Source: Aequorivita sublithincola DSM 14238 (GTDB lineage Bacteria; Bacteroidota; Bacteroidia; Flavobacteriales; Flavobacteriaceae). From it: DNA of 64,000 nucleotides. Positions within the stretch are counted from its first letter, which is position 1; every line of letters begins with the position of its first letter. The position numbers and the translations under genes are program-made. The notes below the pieces were generated by a model that worked only from the letters and a program-made list of their open reading frames with translations, was not told the origin of the DNA and made no database searches. The DNA lies in NCBI RefSeq assembly GCF_000265385.1, contig NC_018013.1, positions 2,259,001 through 2,323,000 on the forward strand. Reading direction: 5' to 3'. Of the stretch, positions 1 through 7,720 are shown piece after piece.

Positions 1-8
1 ACAAAACA

Positions 9-782
9 ATGGAGCTCAAATTAAAAAAACCAATCTGCTTTTTCGATCTTGAAACCACAGGTGTTAATGTAGCAAAAGACAGAATTGTTGAAATTGCTAT
101 TCAAAAAGTATTTCCAAACGGAAATGAAGAAAGCCACACTTGGCGCGTAAACCCAGAAATGTCCATTCCCGCAGAATCTTCCGCAATTCACGGAATTACT
201 GATGAAATGGTTGCCGATGAACCTACGTTTAAAGAACTAGCCGCAAAAGTATATGCTTTGATTAAAGATAGCGATCTTGGTGGATTCAACTCCAACCGTT
301 TTGATATTCCGCTGCTAGCCGAAGAACTGCTTCGTGCTGAAATTGATTTCGATTTAAAAAAATCACTTTCGGTAGATGTGCAGACTATATTCCACAAAAT
401 GGAAAAACGAACTTTAGAAGCAGCATATAAATTTTACTGTGATAAAGATTTAAAAGACGCACATAGTGCAGCAGCAGATACAAATGCTACTTATGAAGTT
501 TTAAAAGCACAACTAGATAGATATAGTGAACTGGAGAACGACATGAGTTTTTTAGCAGATTTCAGCTCTCATAAAGATCATGCCGACTTTGCTGGATTTG
601 TCAGTTATAACGAAGATGGTGTTGAGGTTTTCTCCTTCGGAAAATATAAGGGACAATTAGTTACAGATATTTTAGACAAAGATTCTGGGTATTTAGGCTG
701 GTTGTTAAATGCAGATTTTCCGCTTTATACCAAAAAAGTCCTAACTCGTATTAGGCTTCAAAAGTTGAACACAAAACAATAA
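9..782 (+). CDS. DnaQ-like 3'-5' exonuclease with C-terminal DUF3820-like domain
   Basis: 257-residue protein of the DEDDh exonuclease superfamily, the fold of the DNA polymerase III epsilon proofreading subunit. Motif I is FFDLETTG (D13, E15), motif II is NSNRFD (D99) and motif III is HSAAAD (H152, D157), so all catalytic residues are present. Residues about 209-240 (SFGKYKG, then YLGWLLNADFP) look like the DUF3820 module often found behind such exonucleases in Bacteroidota. It probably trims DNA or RNA 3' ends in the cytoplasm; the substrate cannot be read from sequence. Only 8 bases precede the ATG, so its promoter lies outside the window. It is followed within 10 bp by an FAH-family gene, suggesting one transcript through cinA. 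Confidence 0.9.
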   Translation: MELKLKKPICFFDLETTGVNVAKDRIVEIAIQKVFPNGNEESHTWRVNPEMSIPAESSAIHGITDEMVADEPTFKELAAKVYALIKDSDLGGFNSNRFDIPLLAEELLRAEIDFDLKKSLSVDVQTIFHKMEKRTLEAAYKFYCDKDLKDAHSAAADTNATYEVLKAQLDRYSELENDMSFLADFSSHKDHADFAGFVSYNEDGVEVFSFGKYKGQLVTDILDKDSGYLGWLLNADFPLYTKKVLTRIRLQKLNTKQ

Positions 783-789
783 AATACAG

Positions 790-1401
790 ATGAAAATAAT
801 TTGTATAGGTCGAAATTATACAGACCACATTAGCGAGCTTAAAAGCGCAACCCCAACAGAACCAGTTATCTTCTTAAAACCCGATACGGCAATATTATTA
901 AAGAAACAACCTTTCTTTATACCAGAGTTTTCAAACGACGTGCATCACGAAGTGGAACTTTTGGTTCGCATTACTAAAATTGGAAAACACATAGACCAAA
1001 AATTTGCACACAAATATTATGATGAAATTGGTCTAGGAATAGATTTCACAGCAAGAGATCTTCAAACAGAATTGAAAGCAAAAGGCTTGCCTTGGGAAAA
1101 AGCAAAGGGCTTTGATGGAGCTGCAGTTGTGGGAAATTTCATCAAAAAAGAAGAAATTGTTGACTTAAATAACATTATTTTTAGCTTAAAACGTAACGGA
1201 AAAACAGTGCAAGAGAGCAATTCTATGCTGATGATATGGAAAATCGATGCTTTAGTCGAATATATTTCAAAATATTTCACATTGAAAATTGGCGATATTA
1301 TCTTTACCGGAACTCCAGCAGGTGTAGGCAAAGTTGAAACCAACGATGTGTTGACTGGATATATTGGTGAAACAGAAATGTTTTCCATAAAAGTGAAATA
1401 A
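790..1401 (+). CDS. Fumarylacetoacetate hydrolase (FAH) family protein
   Basis: 203-residue FAH-fold enzyme. The metal-binding acids are visible as HHEVEL (E54, E56) and GIDFTARD (D85), and the C-terminal FTGTPAGVG signature is intact. The length matches the short single-domain FAH proteins (acylpyruvase or oxaloacetate decarboxylase type) rather than the longer eukaryotic FAH, so a cytosolic Mg-dependent C-C bond hydrolase or decarboxylase of a 2-oxo-acid is likely. The exact substrate is not determinable. It starts 8 bp after the exonuclease stop and ends 1 bp before the Hpt gene, so co-transcription is likely. Confidence 0.88.
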   Translation: MKIICIGRNYTDHISELKSATPTEPVIFLKPDTAILLKKQPFFIPEFSNDVHHEVELLVRITKIGKHIDQKFAHKYYDEIGLGIDFTARDLQTELKAKGLPWEKAKGFDGAAVVGNFIKKEEIVDLNNIIFSLKRNGKTVQESNSMLMIWKIDALVEYISKYFTLKIGDIIFTGTPAGVGKVETNDVLTGYIGETEMFSIKVK

Positions 1402-1402
1402 C

Positions 1403-1744
1403 ATGGCTATTTATTATTCTTTGGAAAATCTAAGAGAAATTGCAGAAGGCGATGAAGATTTTCTTAAGGAATTGGCAAACGCTTTTTTGGAGGAAATCCC
1501 TATAGATTTGGGCTCCATAACAGAAGCCATTCATAACGACAATCGTGAACTGGCTTATCAATTTGCGCATAAAATGAAACCCAATATAGAAATGTTTGGT
1601 ATAGACGGGCTAAAGGAAATTACTATTATTGAGGAGTGGTCTAAAACATCTAAAAATAAAGCCACAGTTCTTCCAAATCTTGAAAATGTTCTCGTAACTT
1701 TGAACCACGTGTTTGATGAATTAAGAGAAGACTTCCAATTATAG
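1403..1744 (+). CDS. Hpt (histidine phosphotransfer) domain protein
   Basis: 113-residue free-standing Hpt domain. The phosphorylatable histidine lies in AHKMKPN (H56, with K59 three residues on), the canonical HxxK pattern of the four-helix Hpt bundle. Such proteins shuttle phosphoryl groups between hybrid kinases and response regulators. No partner kinase is adjacent; the nearest candidate in the window is the multi-PAS kinase at 55-58 kb, but that link is speculation. The stop codon shares one base with the downstream GTG start (TAGTG), so translation of the two genes is probably coupled. Confidence 0.85.
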   Translation: MAIYYSLENLREIAEGDEDFLKELANAFLEEIPIDLGSITEAIHNDNRELAYQFAHKMKPNIEMFGIDGLKEITIIEEWSKTSKNKATVLPNLENVLVTLNHVFDELREDFQL

Positions 1745-2991
1745 TGCTCGCAGAAATTATAACCATAGGCGATGAGATTCTCATAGGCCAAATTATTGAT
1801 ACCAATTCAGCCTTTATTTCAAAAGAGCTAAACAAAATAGGGGTAAAGATTTATCAAATTACCTCCATTCAAGATGATAGAGATCATATCCTACAAGCTT
1901 TTAAAGATGCCAAAAAACATGCCGATTTAGTTATAGTTACAGGTGGTTTGGGTCCAACCAAAGACGATATTACAAAACAAACTTTCTGCGATTTTTTTGA
2001 AGATACTTTAATTGAAGACCAAAGCGTAGTTGAAAACGTAACCCAGCTTTTCAAAAAATATCAATTAAATAAACCCTTGCCTGCCAATTTTCTGCAAGCG
2101 ATGGTTCCTTCAAAAGCAACTATTTTGACGAATCAGTACGGTACCGCTCCTGGTATGTGGATGGAAAAAGACGAAACCGTTTTTGTTTCCTTACCTGGTG
2201 TGCCTTATGAAATGAAGCATTTAGTGCTAGAAGAAGTTTTGCCGAGTGTTATAAAGCGTTTCAACAGACCTTATATATACCACAAAACACTTTTAACCTA
2301 CGGTTTAGGCGAAAGTGCGGTTGCCGAAAGAATTGCTGATTGGGAAAACAGTTTGCCAAAAACCATTAAACTAGCGTATCTACCCTCGTTGGGGAAAGTT
2401 CGTTTACGATTATCTTCTAGCGGAGAGGACGAAGTATTTTTAAAAGAAAGCATTGATTCCCGAATGGAAGTTTTAAGTGAAATGCTTTCAGATATTGCTA
2501 TAGGTTTCGAAGATGAAACCAGTATAGTCGGCAGAATTGCGCATATTTTAAATGAAAAGAAACAAACTTTAAGTCTTGCCGAAAGTTGTACAGGCGGCGC
2601 AATTGCAGAGCGGATTACCGCTGAAGCTGGCGCTTCTTCCTTTTTTATGGGAAGCATTGTTCCATACAAAACTGAACTTAAAACTCAGATTTTAGGTGTG
2701 CCTTCATCTTTAATAGAAGAATACTCTGTGGTAAGTATTGAAGTAGCCGAAAGTATGGCGGTAAATTCTTGCAAGCTTTTCAATACAGATTATGCTATTG
2801 CAACCACAGGAATTGCGGGCCCAACAAAAGGCGATGGAAAAGATGAGGTCGGTACGGTATGCATCGCTATTGCTTCACCAAGAGGAATTGTTTCGGAAAA
2901 ATTCAACTTTGGTAATGACCGTTACCGTGTTATAGAAAAGACTATAAATAAGGCTTTTGAAATGATCTTAAAAGAAATTTCAAAAAACTGA
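1744..2991 (+). CDS. cinA: CinA family protein (competence/damage-inducible protein; NMN amidohydrolase type)
   Basis: 415-residue two-domain CinA. The N-terminal MoCF/COG1058 domain (about 1-170) shows GDEILIGQ and VTGGLGPTKDD. The C-terminal PncC-type domain (about 255-415) shows SLAESCTGG, with the conserved Ser and Cys, and TTGIAGPTKGDG. The family includes nicotinamide mononucleotide deamidases and ADP-ribose pyrophosphatases that salvage pyridine nucleotides. The start is a GTG that overlaps the Hpt stop by one base; no better ATG exists before the conserved N-terminus. The gene is followed by a TAnnTTTG promoter for the ribosomal-protein cluster, so it probably ends its operon. Confidence 0.93.
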   Translation: MLAEIITIGDEILIGQIIDTNSAFISKELNKIGVKIYQITSIQDDRDHILQAFKDAKKHADLVIVTGGLGPTKDDITKQTFCDFFEDTLIEDQSVVENVTQLFKKYQLNKPLPANFLQAMVPSKATILTNQYGTAPGMWMEKDETVFVSLPGVPYEMKHLVLEEVLPSVIKRFNRPYIYHKTLLTYGLGESAVAERIADWENSLPKTIKLAYLPSLGKVRLRLSSSGEDEVFLKESIDSRMEVLSEMLSDIAIGFEDETSIVGRIAHILNEKKQTLSLAESCTGGAIAERITAEAGASSFFMGSIVPYKTELKTQILGVPSSLIEEYSVVSIEVAESMAVNSCKLFNTDYAIATTGIAGPTKGDGKDEVGTVCIAIASPRGIVSEKFNFGNDRYRVIEKTINKAFEMILKEISKN

Positions 2992-3000
2992 TTTTCTTTT

Positions 3001-3032
3001 GTTGTACATACCAAAAGAATTACTTAAATTTG
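3001..3032 (+). promoter_or_regulatory. Bacteroidota-type promoter of rpmB-rpmG
   Basis: TAAATTTG at 3025-3032 matches the Bacteroidota -7 consensus TAnnTTTG, and GTTG at 3001-3004 lies 20 bp upstream as a -33 element. Transcription should begin about 5-7 bases after the -7 box, giving a leader of about 30 bases before the rpmB ATG at 3070. Confidence 0.7.
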
Positions 3033-3069
3033 CACCCTGTTTTAAAATAACTAATTAAAGTTAAAGGAA

Positions 3070-3309
3070 ATGTCAAGAGTTTGTGAACTTACAGGAAAGA
3101 AAGCGATGGTTGGAAACAACGTCTCGCACGCGATGAACAAAACCAAACGTAAGTTTGATGTAAATTTGCTAAAGAAGCGTTTTTATATTCCAGAAGAAGA
3201 CAAGTGGGTAACCCTTCGTGTTTCAGCTTCTGCGATAAAAGACATCAATAAAAAAGGTATTTCTGCGGTTATGAAAGAAGCTCGCGAAAAAGGCTTTTTA
3301 ACTAAATAA
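3070..3309 (+). CDS. rpmB: 50S ribosomal protein L28
   Basis: 79-residue bL28. The N-terminus MSRVCELTGKK and the segment VSHAMNKTKRKFDVNL are diagnostic of the family, and the C-terminus is basic as expected. It assembles into the large ribosomal subunit near the E site. It heads a compact cluster with rpmG and a DUF4295 gene, the usual Bacteroidota arrangement, and has its own promoter at 3001-3032. Of the four cysteines that would make a zinc-binding L28 only one remains, so this is a zinc-independent type. Confidence 0.97.
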   Translation: MSRVCELTGKKAMVGNNVSHAMNKTKRKFDVNLLKKRFYIPEEDKWVTLRVSASAIKDINKKGISAVMKEAREKGFLTK

Positions 3310-3336
3310 TTGCAATAATCAATAAAGTCTATTATA

Positions 3337-3519
3337 ATGGCTAAAAAAGGAAATAGAGTACAAGTAATTTTGGAGTGCACTGAGCACAAGGAGTCTGGAC
3401 AAGCTGGAACTTCTCGTTACATCACTACCAAAAATAAAAAAAACACACCGGACAGAATGGAGTTGAAGAAATTCAACCCAATTCTTAAGAAAATGACGGT
3501 TCATAAAGAGATTAAATAA
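3337..3519 (+). CDS. rpmG: 50S ribosomal protein L33
   Basis: 60-residue bL33 with the family pattern [18 protein letters not shown], then [21 protein letters not shown]. It has a single cysteine instead of the paired CxxC motifs, so it is the zinc-free form. It lies 27 bp behind rpmB and 8 bp ahead of the DUF4295 gene. Confidence 0.97.
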   Translation: MAKKGNRVQVILECTEHKESGQAGTSRYITTKNKKNTPDRMELKKFNPILKKMTVHKEIK

Positions 3520-3527
3520 TATAGGTC

Positions 3528-3680
3528 ATGGCAAAGAAATCAATCGCATCGTTACAATCAGGTTCAAAGCGTTTAACCAAAGCAATAAAAATGGTTAAAT
3601 CGCCAAAAACAGGAGCATACACATTCTCTGAGTCTATTATGGCTCCAGAAATGGTAAACGACTGGTTAAACAAAAAATAA
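3528..3680 (+). CDS. DUF4295 family small basic protein
   Basis: A 50-residue reading frame with ATG at 3528 and TAA at 3678, beginning MAKKSIASLQSGSKRLTKA and ending MVNDWLNKK. It is strongly basic. Short proteins of this family (DUF4295) sit directly behind L28 and L33 in Bacteroidota and are probably ribosome-associated, although no function is established to my knowledge. The spacing of 8 bp after rpmG and the terminator immediately downstream show that it closes the operon. Confidence 0.9.
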   Translation: MAKKSIASLQSGSKRLTKAIKMVKSPKTGAYTFSESIMAPEMVNDWLNKK

Positions 3681-3698
3681 CCAGCTTAAAATATTAGG

Positions 3699-3730
3699 AA
3701 AAAGCCACTTTTTTACGAAGGTGGCTTTTC
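3699..3730 (+). terminator. Rho-independent terminator after the L28-L33-DUF4295 operon
   Basis: AAAAAGCCAC and GTGGCTTTT form a GC-anchored stem around a short loop (TTTTTTACGAAG), and the 3' arm runs into a T-rich tract. It begins 19 bp after the DUF4295 stop codon. Confidence 0.85.
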
Positions 3731-3755
3731 GTATTTTTACTCTTTCATTTTATAA

Positions 3756-3784
3756 CTTTGACAAAGTTTCAAACTTTGTCAAAG
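3756..3784. repeat. Perfect 29-nt palindrome
   Basis: The arms CTTTGACAAAGTTT (3756-3769) and AAACTTTGTCAAAG (3771-3784) are exact reverse complements around one central C. Each arm also contains the smaller palindrome CTTTGNCAAAG. It lies after the ribosomal operon terminator and is probably one member of a dispersed intergenic repeat family rather than an operator of ftsY. Confidence 0.75.
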
Positions 3785-3841
3785 CTGATAAAAGTTAAAT
3801 AAACGAGTAAGTAATATAAAAGCTGCTAGACCCCTTCCGTC

Positions 3842-3897
3842 TTTCAAATTGCTTTTAGGGCAATTTGAAATCCACCTTCCCCTGAAATAGGGGAAGG
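3842..3897. repeat. Double-hairpin intergenic element
   Basis: Two adjacent perfect stems: TTTCAAATTGC (3842-3852) with GCAATTTGAAA (3860-3870), and CCTTCCCCT (3875-3883) with AGGGGAAGG (3889-3897) around the loop GAAAT. The composition is unlike the surrounding A+T-rich spacer, which is typical of a mobile or dispersed repeat. Confidence 0.65.
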
Positions 3898-3923
3898 AGC
3901 TGTGAAAAGATGATTAATTTTAC

Positions 3924-3972
3924 TGATTACTGATTACTGATTACTGATTACCGAACACTGAATATTGAAAGA
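3924..3972 (+). repeat. Heptad tandem array upstream of ftsY
   Basis: Four exact copies of TGATTAC (3924-3951) are followed in the same 7-bp register by CGAACAC, TGAATAT and TGAAAGA, ending at the first base of the ftsY ATG. The array replaces the usual leader of ftsY. Confidence 0.8.
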
Positions 3973-4925
3973 TGAGTTTTTTTAAAAATATATTTTCCAA
4001 AGAAAAAAAGGAAACCCTCGATAAAGGGCTCGAAAAGACAAAAACAACTTTTTTCGACAAACTGAGTAAAGCAGTTGCCGGAAAAAGCAAAGTTGATGAC
4101 GATGTATTGGATAATTTGGAAGAAATTCTCGTTTCCAGTGATGTTGGCGTAAATACAACACTCAAAATAATTGATAGAATTGAAGCCAGAGTTTCCAAAG
4201 ATAAATTTTTGGGAACAGATGAATTAAATAAAATACTTCGTGAAGAAATTGCTGGCCTATTGAGCGAAATTGATTCTGGAAACGCCACTGAGTTTGAAAT
4301 TCCAGAAAACAAAAAGCCCTATGTAATTATGGTTGTTGGCGTGAATGGCGTTGGTAAAACCACAACAATCGGAAAGCTTGCATATCAATTTAAAAAAGCT
4401 GGAAAGAAAGTTGTTTTGGGAGCTGCGGATACTTTTCGCGCTGCGGCAATAGATCAGTTACAAATTTGGGCGGACCGAACTGATGTTATTCTTGTAAAAC
4501 AAAGTATGGGTAGCGATCCAGCAAGCGTTGCTTTTGACACACTGCAAAGCGCCGTTAACCAAAATGCGGATGTAGTTATTATTGACACCGCTGGACGACT
4601 TCACAATAAAGTTAATTTAATGAACGAGCTCACAAAAGTGAAGCGAGTAATGCAAAAAGTAATTCCAGATGCACCGCACGATGTGCTTTTGGTTTTGGAC
4701 GGCTCTACAGGTCAAAATGCTTTTGAACAAGCAAAACAATTCACAGCTGCAACCGAAGTAACTTCCCTAGCCGTTACAAAACTAGACGGAACAGCGAAAG
4801 GTGGCGTTGTTATAGGTATCAGTGACCAATTTAAAATTCCTGTAAAGTATATTGGAGTAGGTGAAGGTATGGAAGATCTTCAAGTGTTCAACAAATTTGA
4901 GTTTGTAGATTCCTTCTTCAAATAA
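3972..4925 (+). CDS. ftsY: Signal recognition particle receptor FtsY
   Basis: 317-residue SRP GTPase that docks the Ffh-ribosome complex at the inner membrane for co-translational insertion. The N domain (about 1-110) is followed by the G domain with P-loop GVNGVGKTT (123-131), DTFRAAAIDQL (from 153), DTAGR (205-209) and TKLDG (269-273). The long acidic A domain of enteric FtsY is absent, as usual in Bacteroidota. The start ATG gives a short amphipathic N-terminus (MSFFKNIF) suited to membrane association. It has about 290 bp of repeat-rich spacer upstream and is convergent with the S9 peptidase gene. Confidence 0.97.
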   Translation: MSFFKNIFSKEKKETLDKGLEKTKTTFFDKLSKAVAGKSKVDDDVLDNLEEILVSSDVGVNTTLKIIDRIEARVSKDKFLGTDELNKILREEIAGLLSEIDSGNATEFEIPENKKPYVIMVVGVNGVGKTTTIGKLAYQFKKAGKKVVLGAADTFRAAAIDQLQIWADRTDVILVKQSMGSDPASVAFDTLQSAVNQNADVVIIDTAGRLHNKVNLMNELTKVKRVMQKVIPDAPHDVLLVLDGSTGQNAFEQAKQFTAATEVTSLAVTKLDGTAKGGVVIGISDQFKIPVKYIGVGEGMEDLQVFNKFEFVDSFFK

Positions 4926-4942
4926 AGCCTACTATGAAAATA

Positions 4943-4990
4943 AGCCACGAATTCAAGAATATTTTAATTAATATTCGTGAATTCGTGGCT
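4943..4990. terminator. Long inverted repeat between convergent genes, probable bidirectional terminator
   Basis: Two 21-bp arms (4943-4963 and 4970-4990, starting AGCCACGAATTC and ending GAATTCGTGGCT) pair with a single mismatch around the six-base loop TTAATT. It lies between ftsY (+) and the S9 peptidase (-). No long T-run follows directly, but a T-rich tract starts about 20 bp later on the + strand. It could also be a dispersed repeat. Confidence 0.6.
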
Positions 4991-5039
4991 AAGATTAGAC
5001 TGTTACGTCTTTATTTTTTCTCTTTTTTCTCTCTTCTAA

Positions 5040-6938
5040 CTAAAGCGTTTCCTTCAACCAACTAAAGAACTCACGTTGCCAAACAAGTGCGTTTTGAGGT
5101 TGCAACACCCAATGGTTTTCTTCGGGAAGATAAAGTAGTTTACTTTTTATTCCCTTTAATTGCGCAGCCTGAAACGCACCTAAACCTTGTTCAATTGGTA
5201 CGCGGTAATCTTTTCCACCTTGAACAATCATTATTGGAGTATCCCATTTGTCAACATAAGTTATTGGGTTAAATTCGTTAAAAGATTTCTGTGCTTTCGC
5301 ATTGTCTTTTTCCCAATAAGCACCGCCCATATCATGGTTTACGAAGAATAATTCCTCAGTAGTCCCATACATTGCACGCGTGTCAAAAACGCCATCGTGA
5401 GCAATAAATGTTTTGAAACGACCGTCATGATTTCCAGCTAACCAAAACACAGAATAACCACCAAAACTTGCGCCAATAGCGCCAAGACGATTTTTATCTA
5501 CATATGGTTCTTTGGAAACATCGTCAATAGCATCAAGATAATCTTGCATTGCGCCACCGCCCCAATCGCCGCTTATTTCAGCATTCCATTCCACACCGTG
5601 GCCTGGCATTCCTCTTCGGTTTGGTGCAACAATAATGTACCCTTCGGAAGCCATTAATTGGAAATTCCAACGCGTAGAATAAAACTGCGACAAAGCAGAT
5701 TGTGGTCCGCCCTGAGCATAAAGCAAGGTTGGATATTTTTTATTTTTGTCGAAGTTTGGCGGAAGGATTACCCAAACTAACATTTGCTTGCCATCCTTGG
5801 TTGTCACCATTCTTTTTTCAACAGTTGGTAAATCAAGTTTCCCGTAGAATTTAGTATTTACTTGTGTAAGTTGCTTAAAAGTTTTGTTTTTTAAATCGAA
5901 AGTAAAAATTTCCGAAGCATGGTTCATATCTGTTCTAGTAACAATCAACTGACCATTATTTTCGGCAACAATTCCGGTTACATCAAATTGTCCTTTTGAA
6001 ATTTGCTCCACAACCGCCATTTTTCGAGTTTTCCCAGGGTAATCAACTTTAAAAAGCTGCACGGTTCCATCAACCGGAGCCGTGAAATAAATATCCTTAT
6101 TGTTGCTCGCCCAAAGAAATCCGTTTACAGTTCCGTCCCATTGTGAAGTAAGATTTTGTTTCACACCATCCTGAAGCACGATAATATCGTTTTTATCAGC
6201 TTCATAACCTGGAGTTTTCATCTGTAAATATGCCAAAGCTCCAGCTTTTGAAAACGCTGGCTGCGTATCATAACCTTTGTTTTCTTCGGTAATATTTTCA
6301 GTTTTTTTGTCTGAAAGATTATATTTATAAATATCTGTATTGGTACTTATAACATAATCCGTTCCAGCAGATTTTTTACTTACGTAATAAATATTTTCAC
6401 CTTTTGGTCCCCAAACATAATCTTCATCACCGCCAAAAGGAGCTTGCGGTGTATAGTATGGTTGGCCAGGAGTTATATCTGTTTCCGCACCCGTTTTTGT
6501 GTCTTTGTAAAAAACGTGGTTGTAGCTTCCGTCGTTATAAGTGTCCCAATGTCTGTAATCTAAAGAGGTAAAAACGTAGGCATCGCTCTTTGGTAAATCC
6601 TTGTAAATATCTTTACCTGTTATGTCTTTTACGTGAACAGGTTTATTCATCAACAGAAACTGTCCATTTGGTGAAATATTTTTATCGGCAACTTTGACCT
6701 CTTCTTTAGTAACTTCTGCAAAATTGCCGCCAGAAACTTTCATTGCGAAATATTTTGAATCGAAGCTATTCTCTTCCATATTTGGAGTGGAGACCTTATA
6801 GAATAGAACTTCGCCGTTATCGGAAATACCCATTGGGCTTACTTTTTTAACCTGCCACAAAAGTTCAGGTGTCATTGTTTTTTGTGCGAACAAAAAGCCA
6901 GCGCATAGAAACGCTAGCAGGAATGTTATTTTTTTCAT
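5040..6938 (-). CDS. S9 family peptidase (prolyl oligopeptidase / dipeptidyl-peptidase type), secreted
   Basis: 632-residue serine peptidase. An N-terminal signal peptide (MKKITFLLAFLCAGFLFAQ) precedes a beta-propeller region (about 20-390), here with WD40-like PD40 strands, and a C-terminal alpha/beta-hydrolase domain. The catalytic triad is visible: nucleophile in GASFGGYS (about S491), acid in GGKDYRVP (about D577) and histidine in ENHW (about H609). Such enzymes cut short peptides in the periplasm and support growth on protein. The gene is monocistronic and convergent with ftsY. The peptide specificity (DPP-IV-like, acylaminoacyl or oligopeptidase) cannot be settled by eye. Confidence 0.93.
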   Translation of the reverse strand: MKKITFLLAFLCAGFLFAQKTMTPELLWQVKKVSPMGISDNGEVLFYKVSTPNMEENSFDSKYFAMKVSGGNFAEVTKEEVKVADKNISPNGQFLLMNKPVHVKDITGKDIYKDLPKSDAYVFTSLDYRHWDTYNDGSYNHVFYKDTKTGAETDITPGQPYYTPQAPFGGDEDYVWGPKGENIYYVSKKSAGTDYVISTNTDIYKYNLSDKKTENITEENKGYDTQPAFSKAGALAYLQMKTPGYEADKNDIIVLQDGVKQNLTSQWDGTVNGFLWASNNKDIYFTAPVDGTVQLFKVDYPGKTRKMAVVEQISKGQFDVTGIVAENNGQLIVTRTDMNHASEIFTFDLKNKTFKQLTQVNTKFYGKLDLPTVEKRMVTTKDGKQMLVWVILPPNFDKNKKYPTLLYAQGGPQSALSQFYSTRWNFQLMASEGYIIVAPNRRGMPGHGVEWNAEISGDWGGGAMQDYLDAIDDVSKEPYVDKNRLGAIGASFGGYSVFWLAGNHDGRFKTFIAHDGVFDTRAMYGTTEELFFVNHDMGGAYWEKDNAKAQKSFNEFNPITYVDKWDTPIMIVQGGKDYRVPIEQGLGAFQAAQLKGIKSKLLYLPEENHWVLQPQNALVWQREFFSWLKETL

Positions 6939-7074
6939 CTTTAAGTAATTATTGAATTTTTAAGAAGTGTAAAGTTAGTTAAAAAAAATTGCAGTAATCA
7001 ATAGCAGCTGGTAGTTATCAGCTTGGAATACATAAATATTTCTTAATGAAAATATTACCAATTGAAACGAAATC

Positions 7075-7082
7075 TATATTTG
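7075..7082 (+). promoter_or_regulatory. Candidate -7 promoter element
   Basis: TATATTTG matches TAnnTTTG 23 bp before the ATG at 7105. No clear -33 TTTG is seen at the usual spacing. Confidence 0.45.
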
Positions 7083-7104
7083 CTCAACTTAAAAACTCCT
7101 TGTT

Positions 7105-7704
7105 ATGAAAACTGCTTTTAAACTTTTGGTACTTTCCTTTTTTTTGATGGCTTTTCAATGTGATGATGAAGATGAATTAATTTATAATAATTTTAAAATA
7201 AGTGTAACTCCGCAAGCTACGTTTTCCTTACAGGATACAATTTGGATAGAAGGTAAAATATCATCAAAGATTTATAATGCAGATACAAATGATTCAATTC
7301 CATATATTAATCCACCAATTCAAGAAGTGTTTTATGTAATGAAATTAATTGATTCAAATCTCAATGCAAATAGTGAAGGAGCATTGGAACAATTTGGAAT
7401 AATAAATAATCTGGGCGAATCATTCCCATGGCGATGTGATAAGTCTGATTTAAGGATTGAAAGCGTTCTTAATTCTCAAGGTGATTCATATAGTTTTAAA
7501 ATTGGTTTTGTCCCATTGCAGAAAGCGGATTATGTTTTCAGTTTTACAGAGGGAAAATTGACGAATCCCGAAAGAAATGAAAATATAGCTCAAGATTATC
7601 TTTTGAGTTCGAGACCAGATGCAATAGGTTTCGAGAGATGTGGTGAATACAGTTACAGAATATTAAATGAAACAGATAGAGAATTCTATTTCTCTGTACG
7701 ATGA
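7105..7704 (+). CDS. Putative lipoprotein of unknown function
   Basis: 199 residues. The N-terminus MKTAFKLLVLSFFLMAFQC has a basic n-region, a hydrophobic core and a cysteine at position 19 followed by DDEDE, an acidic tract like that of Bacteroidota surface-exposed lipoproteins. The lipobox (MAFQC) is imperfect. The rest is predicted beta-rich, with phrases such as IWIEGKISSKI and FPWRCDKSDL, and I recognise no domain. It stands alone between the S9 peptidase and a convergent serine hydrolase. Confidence 0.7.
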   Translation: MKTAFKLLVLSFFLMAFQCDDEDELIYNNFKISVTPQATFSLQDTIWIEGKISSKIYNADTNDSIPYINPPIQEVFYVMKLIDSNLNANSEGALEQFGIINNLGESFPWRCDKSDLRIESVLNSQGDSYSFKIGFVPLQKADYVFSFTEGKLTNPERNENIAQDYLLSSRPDAIGFERCGEYSYRILNETDREFYFSVR

Positions 7705-7720
7705 TTTAAAACTAGGTATT

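Noticed and set aside
3924..3951. Short direct repeats as a CRISPR array
   Set aside because: Units are 7 bp with no spacers, and no cas gene is near.
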